A stretch of DNA of 61,518 nucleotides from Coprococcus sp. (GTDB taxonomy: Bacteria > Bacillota_A > Clostridia > Lachnospirales > Lachnospiraceae). The notes under the pieces were generated by a model that saw nothing but the letters and a program-made list of their open reading frames with translations, was not told where the DNA came from and searched no databases. Shown here piece after piece: positions 16,762-26,007 of this stretch (positions are counted from its first letter, which is position 1; every line of letters starts with the position of its first letter). Made by a program: the position numbers and the translations under genes. The stretch lies in contig JAGANU010000012.1 of assembly GCA_017624085.1 (NCBI GenBank), forward strand, positions 1 to 61,518. Direction: 5' to 3'.

Positions 16762-17714
16762 TTAGCATTATTTTAGCTATTTATAATTCAAACTATAAAA
16801 AAATACAATTCACATTAGACAGTATTATTAGTCAATCATATTCTGATTACGAAATTATTATTGCAGATGATTGCTCAGAAGAAGATCCTACTCATTTAAT
16901 AGAGGAGTTTATGAAGGAAAAAAATTTCTCAAGGTACAAGATTGTAAGAGGAGAAGAGAATCGAGGTACCGTAAGGAATCTTCTAAACGCTCTAGCGTAT
17001 GCAAATGGTGAATTTGTAAAAACATTCGGAGCGGGAGATGGCTTCTTTAGAACAGACAGTCTTTATAAAATGGCTCAGTTTATTAGCAAAAATGAATGTG
17101 AATTTTCATATGCACAAACAGAAATGTTTTATAGAATGCCAGAAGGGAAGATTCATGTTGAACCATTTACATTTCCCTTTGCAGTAAAAGACTTATTTAA
17201 TAGAAAGTTTATTGGGAGAGATTTTCTTTTGTATAAAGACAACGTGTCTGGGATATCCATGTGGTACAGAAAAGACTTATTTAGGGAGTATTTAGAGAGA
17301 GCAAAAGATTCAGTGAAATATGTTGAAGATATTTGCCAGCTGGAATATTTAATTGACGGACATAGAATATCATGTTTCAAGGAATGTCTTTTCTTGTATG
17401 AAGGCTATTCTGGCATATCAACATCGGGAAGCGACTCATTTTCAAAACTTATTCATGAAGATGAAAAACGGTATTATAGATATCTGATAGAGAAATACCC
17501 AGACAATAAATGGCTAAGAAAAAGATTAAGACTGAAAAAGGTTATAGATATAAAAAATGTAAGACTCAGAGCTGTCTGTGTGATGATTTTTAGCCCACTA
17601 GAAATAAGAATTTTTATTCAGCGATATTGGGCGAAATATGTTTCTAAGATGTATGGAAAGGCAGAGGCTTCTTCATATTTGGATAAAATAGTAGAGATGT
17701 ATAAGGATGATTGA
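16758..17714 (+). CDS. Family 2 glycosyltransferase
   Basis: 318 residues. The opening (ISIILAIYNSNYKKIQFTLDSIISQSYSDYEIIIADDCSEED) is the classical GT-A nucleotide-binding start. The position usually held by the DxD motif reads FGAGDGFFR, which is weaker than normal. VEDICQLEYLIDGHRI supplies the later acidic region. ATGA overlap with the methyltransferase gene shows translational coupling. It probably adds one sugar of the repeat unit; the linkage is unknown. Confidence 0.75.
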   Translation: MISIILAIYNSNYKKIQFTLDSIISQSYSDYEIIIADDCSEEDPTHLIEEFMKEKNFSRYKIVRGEENRGTVRNLLNALAYANGEFVKTFGAGDGFFRTDSLYKMAQFISKNECEFSYAQTEMFYRMPEGKIHVEPFTFPFAVKDLFNRKFIGRDFLLYKDNVSGISMWYRKDLFREYLERAKDSVKYVEDICQLEYLIDGHRISCFKECLFLYEGYSGISTSGSDSFSKLIHEDEKRYYRYLIEKYPDNKWLRKRLRLKKVIDIKNVRLRAVCVMIFSPLEIRIFIQRYWAKYVSKMYGKAEASSYLDKIVEMYKDD

Positions 17715-17718
17715 GTAG

Positions 17719-18621
17719 ATGAACAAAGTAGTAGTTTTAATGTCAACTTATAATGGTGAAAAGTATATAGAGGAGCAGTTGTATTCTATATTATCTCAAA
17801 GTGATGTTGATATAAAACTTATTATACGGGATGATGGTTCAAATGATTCTACAATAGATATTATTAGAAATTATATGGAAAGAGATTCTAGAATAAAACT
17901 AATAATAGGAGAGAATTATGGTCCGGCTTTTAGTTTTTGGAATCTTTTACAGTCAGCATCCGACTGTGATTACTATGCGTTTTCTGATCAAGATGATGTG
18001 TGGGATAAGGATAAATTAAAAATTGCCATTGACAGTATAAAGTGCAACAAGGAAATTCCAGCTTTATATTATTCAAACACTCGTTTAGTTAATAGTGACA
18101 ACACATATATCATACAATCAAAGCATTCATCATACGAGAGTATTATTCCTACATTTTCTCAACTTGTTATGGAAAATAATGCTGTGGGATGCACAATGGT
18201 ATGGAATAGAAAATTACAAGGGATCGCAAGAGAGATTACTCCTAAAAGCATGAGAATGCACGACCACTTATTATTTTTAATATGCAAATTGTGTGGTGGA
18301 TTTGTATTTCATGATAAAACATCTCACATAAATTATAGACAGCATAACACGAATGTGATTGGTGGAATTAATTCAAAAAAAAAGTATGCGAAAAGTATAA
18401 AAAAATATTTAGTGGAAGATTCCGGTTTAGCTCTTCAGGCTCTGCAGCTTGAGAATATACAATGCGATTTAATAGTGGATGAAAATTTGCATTTTTTGAA
18501 GCAGCTTAGAAGATATAAGTATAGAGGAAAAGGTAAGTGGTATATATATAAAAAAGTTAAACAGAATGGTTTTATGAAGAATATCGCTATATGGGGGATG
18601 ATAATGCTAAATCGTTTCTGA
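17719..18621 (+). CDS. Family 2 glycosyltransferase, rhamnosyltransferase-like
   Basis: 300 residues. It has VVVLMSTYNGEKYIEEQLYSIL, IIRDDGSNDST and the strongly conserved SDQDDVWDKDK acidic motif, the pattern of RgpF/RfbF-type rhamnosyl- and related transferases in Gram-positives. The late YRQHNTNVIGG motif is also typical. The region is very AT-rich: the 60 bases from 17821 contain 15 G+C. Four bases separate it from the previous stop. It is probably one of the repeat-unit transferases. Confidence 0.8.
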   Translation: MNKVVVLMSTYNGEKYIEEQLYSILSQSDVDIKLIIRDDGSNDSTIDIIRNYMERDSRIKLIIGENYGPAFSFWNLLQSASDCDYYAFSDQDDVWDKDKLKIAIDSIKCNKEIPALYYSNTRLVNSDNTYIIQSKHSSYESIIPTFSQLVMENNAVGCTMVWNRKLQGIAREITPKSMRMHDHLLFLICKLCGGFVFHDKTSHINYRQHNTNVIGGINSKKKYAKSIKKYLVEDSGLALQALQLENIQCDLIVDENLHFLKQLRRYKYRGKGKWYIYKKVKQNGFMKNIAIWGMIMLNRF

Positions 18622-18655
18622 TGAAATTGTGATTGATAAGGAGTAGTTTTTATAT

Positions 18656-19600
18656 ATGATATCAGTAAAAAGGTATAATAGCAATGTGGCAGAGGATTGG
18701 AATGGGTTTAACAGACATAGCAAGAATTATATGTTTATGTTTGACAGAAATTATATGGATTATCATAATGACAGGTTCACTGACCATTCTTTAATGCTTT
18801 ATGATGATGGCAGACTGGTAGCCCTTATTCCGATGAGTGAACATGGAGCTGTCCTTATCTCCCATGGAGGTCTTACATATGGAGGGTTTATAACGGATGA
18901 AAAGATGAAGCAGCATACGATGAATGCCTGCTTTGAGGAGCTTATTTCATATGCCAGGGAGAACGGATTTATGAAGATAATATACAAGTGCATACCACAT
19001 ATATACCACAATCAGCCTGCTGAGGAGGATAGATTTGCTTTATTTGCAAATGGAGCAACGCTGGTTACTGTGGATGTATCTACATATGTTAATCTAGACA
19101 ATCCATTAAAAATGCCAAAAGGAAGAAAGGCTCAGGTCTCCAGGGCGAAAAGAGAAGGTGCTGTTATTGCTGAGCTGACAGAGACTCATGATTACAACCG
19201 TTTTATTAAACTCGAAAATGAGATTCTTTGTTCCAGACATAATGTTAAGGCGGTTCACACAGGGGATGAGTTAAAGTTATTGCATGACAGATTCCCAGAT
19301 AATATACATTTGTTTGCCGCAAAAAAGGATAATGAAATTATTGCAGGAACAGTTGTATATGAGTATGATCAGGTTGTTCATACTCAGTATATGGCTGCAA
19401 ATGACGAGGCGAGAGTAATAGGAGCTTTGGATCTTACAATTGCTACAGTTATTGAAAAATATCGAGGAAGCAAGAAATGGTTGGATTTTGGTATATCAAC
19501 GGAGCATGGCAGATTATTCCTTAATGAAGGATTGTGTTCTCAAAAGGAAGGTTTTGGAGGGAGAACCGGGGTTTACGAGATATGGGAGCTTAATGTTTAA
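18656..19600 (+). CDS. FemAB/GNAT-like acyltransferase
   Basis: 314 residues resembling the double-GNAT proteins (FemAB/BioF2-like) found in cell-wall and polysaccharide loci. Visible segments are GGLTYGGFITDEKM, KGRKAQVSRAKREGAVI and the second GNAT half LFAAKKDNEIIAGTVVYEYDQVVHTQYMAANDEA, closing with LDFGISTEHGRLFLNEGL. In this setting it may N-acylate an amino sugar such as the FdtB product. Addition of an amino acid is also possible, since FemAB proteins use aminoacyl-tRNA. A GGAG ribosome site precedes ATG 18656. Confidence 0.7.
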   Translation: MISVKRYNSNVAEDWNGFNRHSKNYMFMFDRNYMDYHNDRFTDHSLMLYDDGRLVALIPMSEHGAVLISHGGLTYGGFITDEKMKQHTMNACFEELISYARENGFMKIIYKCIPHIYHNQPAEEDRFALFANGATLVTVDVSTYVNLDNPLKMPKGRKAQVSRAKREGAVIAELTETHDYNRFIKLENEILCSRHNVKAVHTGDELKLLHDRFPDNIHLFAAKKDNEIIAGTVVYEYDQVVHTQYMAANDEARVIGALDLTIATVIEKYRGSKKWLDFGISTEHGRLFLNEGLCSQKEGFGGRTGVYEIWELNV

Positions 19601-19614
19601 CAATAGAGGAAATG

Positions 19615-20514
19615 ATGAAAATGTTATTAAACACTGTGTTTATACGACTGGGTGAAAAATTCAAAACGGGAAGTTTCATTTGGAAGTTTTTGCAAAGAAT
19701 GAGGATAATCATAAAAAAAGACGGAATAAAAAACATAAGAATAGTAAAAAAAAATTCATCTTTGATTAATATTTATAAGGGAAAACGATGTTTTGTTGTT
19801 GGAAATGGACCATCTCTGAATGATGTTGATTTTTCTTTGCTTGAGAATGAATATGTATTTACTGTAAATATGCTTATGGATCATCCGGATTTTTATAAAT
19901 TGAAAAGCAATTACCATGTTATTGCAGATGCAGCAATATTTAATGGAGATCCTACCGTAGGACTAGAAGATAATTACCTATTAAATAAGTTCAAAAAGCT
20001 GAAAGAGTGTCAGGACCTAATATTGTTTGCTCCGCTAGAGGCAAAAAAGGCGATAGAAGATATTCAATTGGACAAGGAACTAGATATTAAATATTTTGCC
20101 ATGGCACTTGGGTCAAAGAAAATCACTGATATAGATATAACAAGTGTGTTACCTTCATTTAATAAGGTAGTTCACTATGCAATTGGTATAGCATTAAATT
20201 TAGGCTTTGACGAAATATACCTTTTGGGTTGCGAAGAGACATCTATATTAACGTGTATAAATTTAAAGCTGGACGGAAGTACAAATAATGATCATTGTTA
20301 TTCTGACAGTAATGTGGTTAAGGACAGTTGGCGCAAGCAGGTTGAGACAAAAGGTATGGCGTGGGAATACAGGCAGGAGGCAAAGGTCCTCGATAATTAC
20401 AGAGAAATATTTGACTATTGTAGATTGAAGAATGTGAAAATATGTAACCTTACAAAAAGAAGTTTGATTGACTCGATACCTCAAATAAACATTGAAGATG
20501 TGTTGCAGGAGTAA
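19615..20514 (+). CDS. DUF115/MptE-like protein, possible CMP-nonulosonate transferase
   Basis: 299 residues. The diagnostic motif is CFVVGNGPSLNDVDFSLL, followed by VFTVNMLMDHPDFYKL and, near residue 200, FDEIYLLGCEE. This pattern is shared by DUF115/Maf-type proteins and by family 42 sialyltransferases (Cst-II type), which use CMP-activated nonulosonic acids. Since genes for CMP-legionaminate lie downstream in the same operon, a role in transferring that sugar is a reasonable inference, not proven. ATG 19612 is only two bases from the AGAGGA site, so 19615 is preferred. The gene is AT-rich. Confidence 0.6.
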   Translation: MKMLLNTVFIRLGEKFKTGSFIWKFLQRMRIIIKKDGIKNIRIVKKNSSLINIYKGKRCFVVGNGPSLNDVDFSLLENEYVFTVNMLMDHPDFYKLKSNYHVIADAAIFNGDPTVGLEDNYLLNKFKKLKECQDLILFAPLEAKKAIEDIQLDKELDIKYFAMALGSKKITDIDITSVLPSFNKVVHYAIGIALNLGFDEIYLLGCEETSILTCINLKLDGSTNNDHCYSDSNVVKDSWRKQVETKGMAWEYRQEAKVLDNYREIFDYCRLKNVKICNLTKRSLIDSIPQINIEDVLQE

Positions 20515-20519
20515 CTTAT

Positions 20520-21920
20520 ATGACTGAGGATTCTAATACAAATGCTCTTAAAGCGTCGCTTTATTATGTCATTTGCAGTTTTATTATAAAGGGAATATCT
20601 TTTATAACCACCCCTTTTTTTTCGCGTATATTAACTCAAAGTGAGTACGGATATGTAAGCAACTTTAATAGTTGGCTTTCTATTTTGACAATAGTGACAA
20701 CACTATCTCTAGTGGCTTCATTAATTAGAGCCAGATTTGACTTTAAGGATGACTATAATTCGTATGTGTCTACAATACTGACTATGGGAATGATTTTTTC
20801 TATAATCTGTTTTGCAACTATTTTTTTGAATATTGAATTATTCAAAAAGATATTTTCTCTAGATACAAAATATATATTATTATTAGCATTATGCTCTATT
20901 GCACAGCCAGCATATGATGTTTTTTTACAGAATCAGAGATTTGTATATAAATACAAGCTTGTTACAGTAATGACAGTTGCTGTAACGCTTATGAGTTTAG
21001 CATTATCTTTTTTGTTGCTTTATATATGTGATGATAACTCTTGGGGAATGATACTTGGAACACAGCTTCCTTTAATTGTGTCTGGCATAATTATTTATAT
21101 ATACTATTTTTGCAAATCAAATTCATTTAAGTTTTTATATTGCAAATATGCTCTTGTCATATGTGTGCCATATATTTTTCATTTGCTTTCCGGCGTTATA
21201 TTGAGCTCCTCTGATCGTGTTATGATTACTGCTATTTGTGGAACAAAGGAAAATGCAATATACAGTATGGCATACAATATAGGTCTGATTATTAATGCTA
21301 TTTGGATGGCTCTTAATCAGGCATTTTCACCATGGTTGGGGGAAAAGTTGAATGTTAAGGATTATAAGCCTATAAAAAGAGTTTCCACGTATTATATGAT
21401 ACTGTTTCTAGTAATTGTTTTAGGAATGATGCTAGCTGGACCGGAAGCATTGATGATTTTAGGTGGGCATAAATATGCTGCTTCAAAGAATCTGATCCCG
21501 GTAATTATGCTATCATATGTAGTTGTATTTGTGGATAGTTTGTTCGTAAACATTTTGCAGTATGAAAAACATACGTTAGGAATGGCTTGTGCTACAGTTA
21601 CATCAGCGCTAGTTAATATATTACTAAACTATATGTGTATACCTAGGTTTGGCTATACAGCAGCAGCGTACACTACATTTATTAGCTATGGAATTTTATT
21701 GATAATGGATGTATGCCTTGTGAAACAAGCAAAGTTTACTCATGTATACAATACAAAAAGGATTTTTGCCATATTGTGCGTATGTTCAGCTATGTTTTTA
21801 GCTGTACTGGTGCTTTATAAGTATTACCTGATTAGGTATATAATCCTGTTGGCATACATTGTGATAGTTTCTGTTTTGACTTATAAATGTAGACATATGA
21901 TAAAAAAGATTATATGCTAA
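20520..21920 (+). CDS. Wzx-type polysaccharide flippase
   Basis: 466-residue MOP-superfamily membrane protein with about 12-14 hydrophobic helices. The N-terminus (KASLYYVICSFIIKGISFITTPFFSRILTQSEYGYVSNF) and later SGVILSSSDRVMITAICGTKENAIYSMAYNIG are characteristic of Wzx/RfbX flippases that turn undecaprenyl-linked repeat units to the outer face. No Wzy polymerase was recognised nearby, so the unit may be transferred singly or polymerised by something encoded elsewhere. It overlaps the next gene by seven bases. Confidence 0.85.
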   Translation: MTEDSNTNALKASLYYVICSFIIKGISFITTPFFSRILTQSEYGYVSNFNSWLSILTIVTTLSLVASLIRARFDFKDDYNSYVSTILTMGMIFSIICFATIFLNIELFKKIFSLDTKYILLLALCSIAQPAYDVFLQNQRFVYKYKLVTVMTVAVTLMSLALSFLLLYICDDNSWGMILGTQLPLIVSGIIIYIYYFCKSNSFKFLYCKYALVICVPYIFHLLSGVILSSSDRVMITAICGTKENAIYSMAYNIGLIINAIWMALNQAFSPWLGEKLNVKDYKPIKRVSTYYMILFLVIVLGMMLAGPEALMILGGHKYAASKNLIPVIMLSYVVVFVDSLFVNILQYEKHTLGMACATVTSALVNILLNYMCIPRFGYTAAAYTTFISYGILLIMDVCLVKQAKFTHVYNTKRIFAILCVCSAMFLAVLVLYKYYLIRYIILLAYIVIVSVLTYKCRHMIKKIIC

Positions 21921-23164
21921 ATAATAGAAAAATTGAATTGTGGGAGAGCATAATTGTGTTTGAATTAGATGAGTTTATAAATCGATTTGTAACAAAAAGA
22001 TCTCAGAGCATGTTTTTATATGATATTGAAAACAATAAGGACATTCTTTTAGAAAAAATTTCAGGTAAGTCTGTATTAGTAATTGGTGGAGCAGGAACTA
22101 TAGGTTCGTCTTTTATTAAAGCGGTTCTTCCTTTTGAGCCAGGAACCTTAGTTGTAGTAGATACAAATGAGAATGGTTTAGCGGAGCTTACCAGAGATTT
22201 GCGTTCTACAAGGGAATTGTATATCCCGGAGGATTTTGTCACATATCCTATGAGCTTTGCTTCTTCGGTATTCAAAAAGATGTTTATAAAAAGAGGTGGG
22301 TTTGATATTGTTGCGAATTTTTCTGCCCATAAGCATGTACGATCAGAAAAAGATATTTACTCTGTTGAAGCAATGCTGCAGAACAATGTGCTTCAGGCTA
22401 AGATGTTGCTTGATTTATTGGTGGAGTTTCCACCAGAAGAGTATTTCTGCGTGTCTACGGACAAGGCGGCGAATCCGGTCAATATTATGGGGGCGAGCAA
22501 GAGAATAATGGAGGATGTGATTTTTTCATATTCAGACAGATTCCCAGTGAAAACTGCTCGTTTTGCAAATGTAGCCTTTTCTAATGGCTCATTACCAGAT
22601 AGTTTTATAAAAAGATTTCATAAACTTCAACCACTTTCTGCGCCTATGGATATAAAACGTTATTTTGTATCTCCTGAAGAGAGTGGACAGATTTGTATGC
22701 TGGCATGCATGTTAGGCAATAATAGAGAAATATTTTTCCCTCGATTAGAAGAAGAGCAGATGATGACATTTGATAGAATTGCTACTATGTTTTTAAAAGA
22801 GCAAGGGTATGAGATACTTATGTGTAGTAGTGATGAAGAGGCAATTGAAAGAGCGAGTGATCTAAAAAAAGGAAGCAGCCTGTATCCTGTTCATTATTCC
22901 TGTTCAAATACATCCGGAGAGAAAGCGTATGAAGAGTTTTATACGGATACGGAAACGGTAGATTTGAATAGGTTTAGTGCATTAGGTATAGTCGTAGATA
23001 AAAATATTCCTGATATTGAAAATATAAACATCTTATTTGGACAATTAAATGCTGCCTTTAATAAAAACGAAACAACAAAAAAAGAGATAGTTTCGATCAT
23101 TGCTGGCTATTTACCAAACTTTATGCATATTGAAACAGGAAAGTCATTAGACAGCAAAATGTAA
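21914..23164 (+). CDS. legB: Nucleotide-sugar 4,6-dehydratase of legionaminate synthesis (LegB)
   Basis: 416-residue SDR enzyme of the CapD/PtmB-LegB branch. Rossmann motif VLVIGGAGTIGSSFI, substrate loop NFSAHKHVRSEKD, active-site region CVSTDKAANPVNIMGASKRIME, and later VAFSNGSLPDSFIKRF. It should convert GDP-GlcNAc (or UDP-GlcNAc) to the 4-keto-6-deoxy sugar, the first committed step of CMP-legionaminic acid synthesis. The C-terminal 100 residues (after HYSCSNTSGEKAYEEFYT) are longer than in simple CapD proteins. ATG 21914 overlaps the flippase gene; GTG 21956 with GGGAG nine bases upstream is an equally good start. Confidence 0.82.
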   Translation: MLNNRKIELWESIIVFELDEFINRFVTKRSQSMFLYDIENNKDILLEKISGKSVLVIGGAGTIGSSFIKAVLPFEPGTLVVVDTNENGLAELTRDLRSTRELYIPEDFVTYPMSFASSVFKKMFIKRGGFDIVANFSAHKHVRSEKDIYSVEAMLQNNVLQAKMLLDLLVEFPPEEYFCVSTDKAANPVNIMGASKRIMEDVIFSYSDRFPVKTARFANVAFSNGSLPDSFIKRFHKLQPLSAPMDIKRYFVSPEESGQICMLACMLGNNREIFFPRLEEEQMMTFDRIATMFLKEQGYEILMCSSDEEAIERASDLKKGSSLYPVHYSCSNTSGEKAYEEFYTDTETVDLNRFSALGIVVDKNIPDIENINILFGQLNAAFNKNETTKKEIVSIIAGYLPNFMHIETGKSLDSKM

Positions 23165-23177
23165 GGAGAACAAAATA

Positions 23178-24353
23178 ATGAATATGATTCCTCTATCAAT
23201 TCCAAATTTTTGTGGCAACGAAAAGAAGTATGTTGATGATGCAATAGAACAGGGCTGGGTGTCTACTGGTGGTACATATATTAATAAGCTTGAGAAGGAA
23301 CTGGCTAGATATTTGCATGTAAATAATGTTGCAGCTTGCCAGAGTGGTACAAGTGCAATACATCTCTCACTTGTTGAAGCAGGAGTGGAACCTGGAGATG
23401 CAGTTATTGTACCGACACTAACATTCATTGCAGCGGTAAATCCGGTCAAATATCAATTTGCATCTCCTATTTTTATGGATTGTGATGATAGCTTTTGTAT
23501 TGATCCGGTTAAGCTCGCTGATTTCTGTGAGACTGAATGCGTATTTGATGGTGAAAAGCTGGTGTATCATGGAAAAACGGTAAAGGCACTGATTGTTGTG
23601 CATATATTCGGAAACATGGCAGATATGGTTTCAATACTTGAAACGGCTCATAGGTATAATATTGTTGTCATTGAAGACGCTACTGAAGCTCTTGGTACAA
23701 AGTATACAGAGGGGCCATATGAAGGTATGTATGCAGGAACAATAGGTGATTTTGGTGCATATTCGTTTAATGCCAACAAGATTATTACAACCGGTGGCGG
23801 TGGTGCCGTTACAGCAAATAATTGTGAGTCGGTTGAGCACATCAGATACTTGTCTACTCAGGCAAAGGATGATCCAGGTTTTTATATTCACAATGAGGTC
23901 GGATATAATTATCGAATGACGAATCTGCAGGCAGCATTAGGCCTAGCTCAGCTAGAAAATCTGCCGGATTTCATTTGTTGTAAGCAAAAGAACTATGATT
24001 ATTATTTAAAGCTATTTAAGTATTTTAATTTTGCAAGCCTGGTACAATTCAAAAGCTGTATCTCATCCAACAAATGGTTTTATTCGTTGGAAATAGACAT
24101 GAGTAGGATGGGTGTAACTTTAAAAGAAATAATAGGTGAACTGCAAAAAAGGGGAGTTCAGACTCGGGCTATCTGGGGATTAATCAATGAACAGAAACCT
24201 TATCTGAACGAAAAAACGTACAAGCTGGATAAAGCTTCATATTATGCAGGAAGAGTAATAAATATTCCTTGTAGCACTCAGCTTTCTTATAAAGAGATTG
24301 AATATGTGGCCAAACAGATTAAAGATGTATTGGAGGAGGTTGCGATTGAATAA
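23178..24353 (+). CDS. legC: LegC-type nucleotide-sugar 4-aminotransferase
   Basis: 391-residue DegT-family PLP aminotransferase. The PLP lysine is in YSFNANKIITTGGGGAV; other motifs are CQSGTSAIHLSLVEAG and VIEDATEALGTKYTEG. This variant (N-A-N-K plus the long GTKYTEGPYEGMYAGT loop) is typical of LegC/PseC-like enzymes of nonulosonate clusters. It would add the 4-amino group to the LegB product. AGGAG precedes ATG 23178, 13 bases after legB. It overlaps the next gene by eight bases. Confidence 0.82.
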   Translation: MNMIPLSIPNFCGNEKKYVDDAIEQGWVSTGGTYINKLEKELARYLHVNNVAACQSGTSAIHLSLVEAGVEPGDAVIVPTLTFIAAVNPVKYQFASPIFMDCDDSFCIDPVKLADFCETECVFDGEKLVYHGKTVKALIVVHIFGNMADMVSILETAHRYNIVVIEDATEALGTKYTEGPYEGMYAGTIGDFGAYSFNANKIITTGGGGAVTANNCESVEHIRYLSTQAKDDPGFYIHNEVGYNYRMTNLQAALGLAQLENLPDFICCKQKNYDYYLKLFKYFNFASLVQFKSCISSNKWFYSLEIDMSRMGVTLKEIIGELQKRGVQTRAIWGLINEQKPYLNEKTYKLDKASYYAGRVINIPCSTQLSYKEIEYVAKQIKDVLEEVAIE

Positions 24354-25425
24354 AAGTCGATTAATAGATTTTATTGGAAAATCATCGTTAACAGTTGTTG
24401 ATGCAATGGGTATGATTGATACAAATGCAAGAGGAATATTATTCATAGCTGATGATAATAATGTTTTGCTTGGATGTGTTACAGACGGGGATATCAGAAG
24501 ATGGATATTGAAGACAGGAGAGCTGAGTACATCTGTAAATCATGTGATGAATAAATCTCCGAAATATCTTTATGTTGAGCAGGAAAATAAAGCGTATTCC
24601 ATGATGAGAAAAAAAACAATTACTGCAGTCCCAATATTAAATAATGAAATGCAGATAGTTGACATTGTGGTACTCAATGAAGAGGATAGAGTCACTGAAG
24701 GAAAAACAAAGAAAAGTTTATCACAGGTACCTGTGATTATTATGGCAGGCGGTAAGGGAACCAGATTATATCCCTACACGAAAATTCTTCCCAAGCCATT
24801 GATTCCAATAGGTGAAACGCCGATTGTGGAAAGGATAATAGATTGCTATCTTGAATATGGGGTTAAGAAGTTTTTTATGTCCGTTAATTATAAAAAAAGT
24901 ATGATAAAGTCATACTTCAATGATATTAGTACAGACTATGAGATTAAGTATGTAGAAGAAGATAAACCACTTGGGACATGTGGAAGTATCAAGCTTATAG
25001 AAAACAAATTTGTTGAGCCTCTGTTTGTGGCAAATTGTGATGCTCTTATTTTGGCGGATTATGCAGATATTTATGATTATCATGTGGATTCCGGCAATAT
25101 GATTACAGTAGTTTCAGCTCTTAAAAATATTACAATACCATACGGAGTTATACATTCTACTCAAAATGGCGAACTTGTAGATATTGAGGAGAAACCGAAA
25201 TTATCATACTGTATTAATACAGGAATGTATATTATCAATCCAGATGTGATTGAAATGATACCAGATGATGAGGTATTTCACATGACGGATTTGGTAAAAA
25301 AAGTTATGAATCAAGGCGGAAAGGTAGGAACATATCCTGTCAGTGAAGACTCTTTCTTAGATATGGGAGAGCTTAGTGAAATGAAAAGAATGGAGCAGAA
25401 GTTAAATATTATTTCTGATAAATAA
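24346..25425 (+). CDS. ptmE: PtmE-like glucosamine-1-phosphate guanylyltransferase with CBS pair
   Basis: 359 residues. Two CBS motifs fill residues 1-115 (ILFIADDNNVLLGCVTDGDIRRW, AVPILNNEMQIVDIV), followed by a nucleotidyltransferase domain beginning VPVIIMAGGKGTRLYPYTKILPKPLIPIG. This CBS-plus-NTP-transferase layout is that of Campylobacter PtmE, which makes GDP-glucosamine for legionaminic acid. It points to the GDP route rather than the UDP route. The start is TTG 24346, set by a strong AGGAGG at 24334-24339 six bases upstream inside the end of legC. A more upstream TTG at 24298 lacks this. Confidence 0.85.
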   Translation: MNKSRLIDFIGKSSLTVVDAMGMIDTNARGILFIADDNNVLLGCVTDGDIRRWILKTGELSTSVNHVMNKSPKYLYVEQENKAYSMMRKKTITAVPILNNEMQIVDIVVLNEEDRVTEGKTKKSLSQVPVIIMAGGKGTRLYPYTKILPKPLIPIGETPIVERIIDCYLEYGVKKFFMSVNYKKSMIKSYFNDISTDYEIKYVEEDKPLGTCGSIKLIENKFVEPLFVANCDALILADYADIYDYHVDSGNMITVVSALKNITIPYGVIHSTQNGELVDIEEKPKLSYCINTGMYIINPDVIEMIPDDEVFHMTDLVKKVMNQGGKVGTYPVSEDSFLDMGELSEMKRMEQKLNIISDK

Positions 25426-25427
25426 AA

Positions 25428-25997
25428 ATGGAAGATTTATTATTGGTTGGTTTCGGCGGACATGCAAAGAGTGTAGCCGATTGTATTGAACGACATGGAA
25501 AGTATCATATTGCTGGATATACTGATGTGAAAAGATGCGAGTGTAAGTATGAGTATTTAGGCTCGGATGAGGTATTTCAATCGGTTTATGATAGCGGAGT
25601 AAAAAACGCAGCTATTGTTGTTGGGTACATGGGCAAAAATGATATCAGAAAGTCTTTGTATGAAAAAATGAAAAAAATTGGGTTTGAGTTTCCGGTTATC
25701 GTAGATCCATCTTCAATAATTTCAGAATCAGCAAGTATTGGAGAAGGCACATTTGTGGGGAAAAATGCGGTTATTAATTCTGACGCAGTTGTTGGCAGGA
25801 TGGCAATTATAAATACCGGCTCCATAGTGGAACATGAATGTATTGTTGGAGACTACGCTCATGTTGCGGTAGGAGCAGTTTTGTGTGGTAAGGTTAGCGT
25901 AGGTACAGCCGCCTTTGTTGGAGCAAATGCCACTGTCATTCAATGTCGAAAGGTAGAAGACTATGAGATAATACCTGCTGGGGCCACAATTAGGTAG
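25428..25997 (+). CDS. legH: LegH-type N-acetyltransferase (PglD-like, left-handed beta helix)
   Basis: 189 residues. A small Rossmann-like N-terminal part (LLLVGFGGHAKSVADCIERHG) is followed by hexapeptide repeats (SESASIGEGTFVGKNAVINSDAVVGRMAIINTGSIVEHECIVGDYAHVAVGAVLCGKVSVGTAAFVGANATV). The catalytic His of the PglD family is in VEHECIVGDYAH. It would acetylate the 4-amino group made by LegC. Two bases separate it from ptmE. Confidence 0.85.
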   Translation: MEDLLLVGFGGHAKSVADCIERHGKYHIAGYTDVKRCECKYEYLGSDEVFQSVYDSGVKNAAIVVGYMGKNDIRKSLYEKMKKIGFEFPVIVDPSSIISESASIGEGTFVGKNAVINSDAVVGRMAIINTGSIVEHECIVGDYAHVAVGAVLCGKVSVGTAAFVGANATVIQCRKVEDYEIIPAGATIR

Positions 25998-26007
25998 GTG
26001 AATAAGA

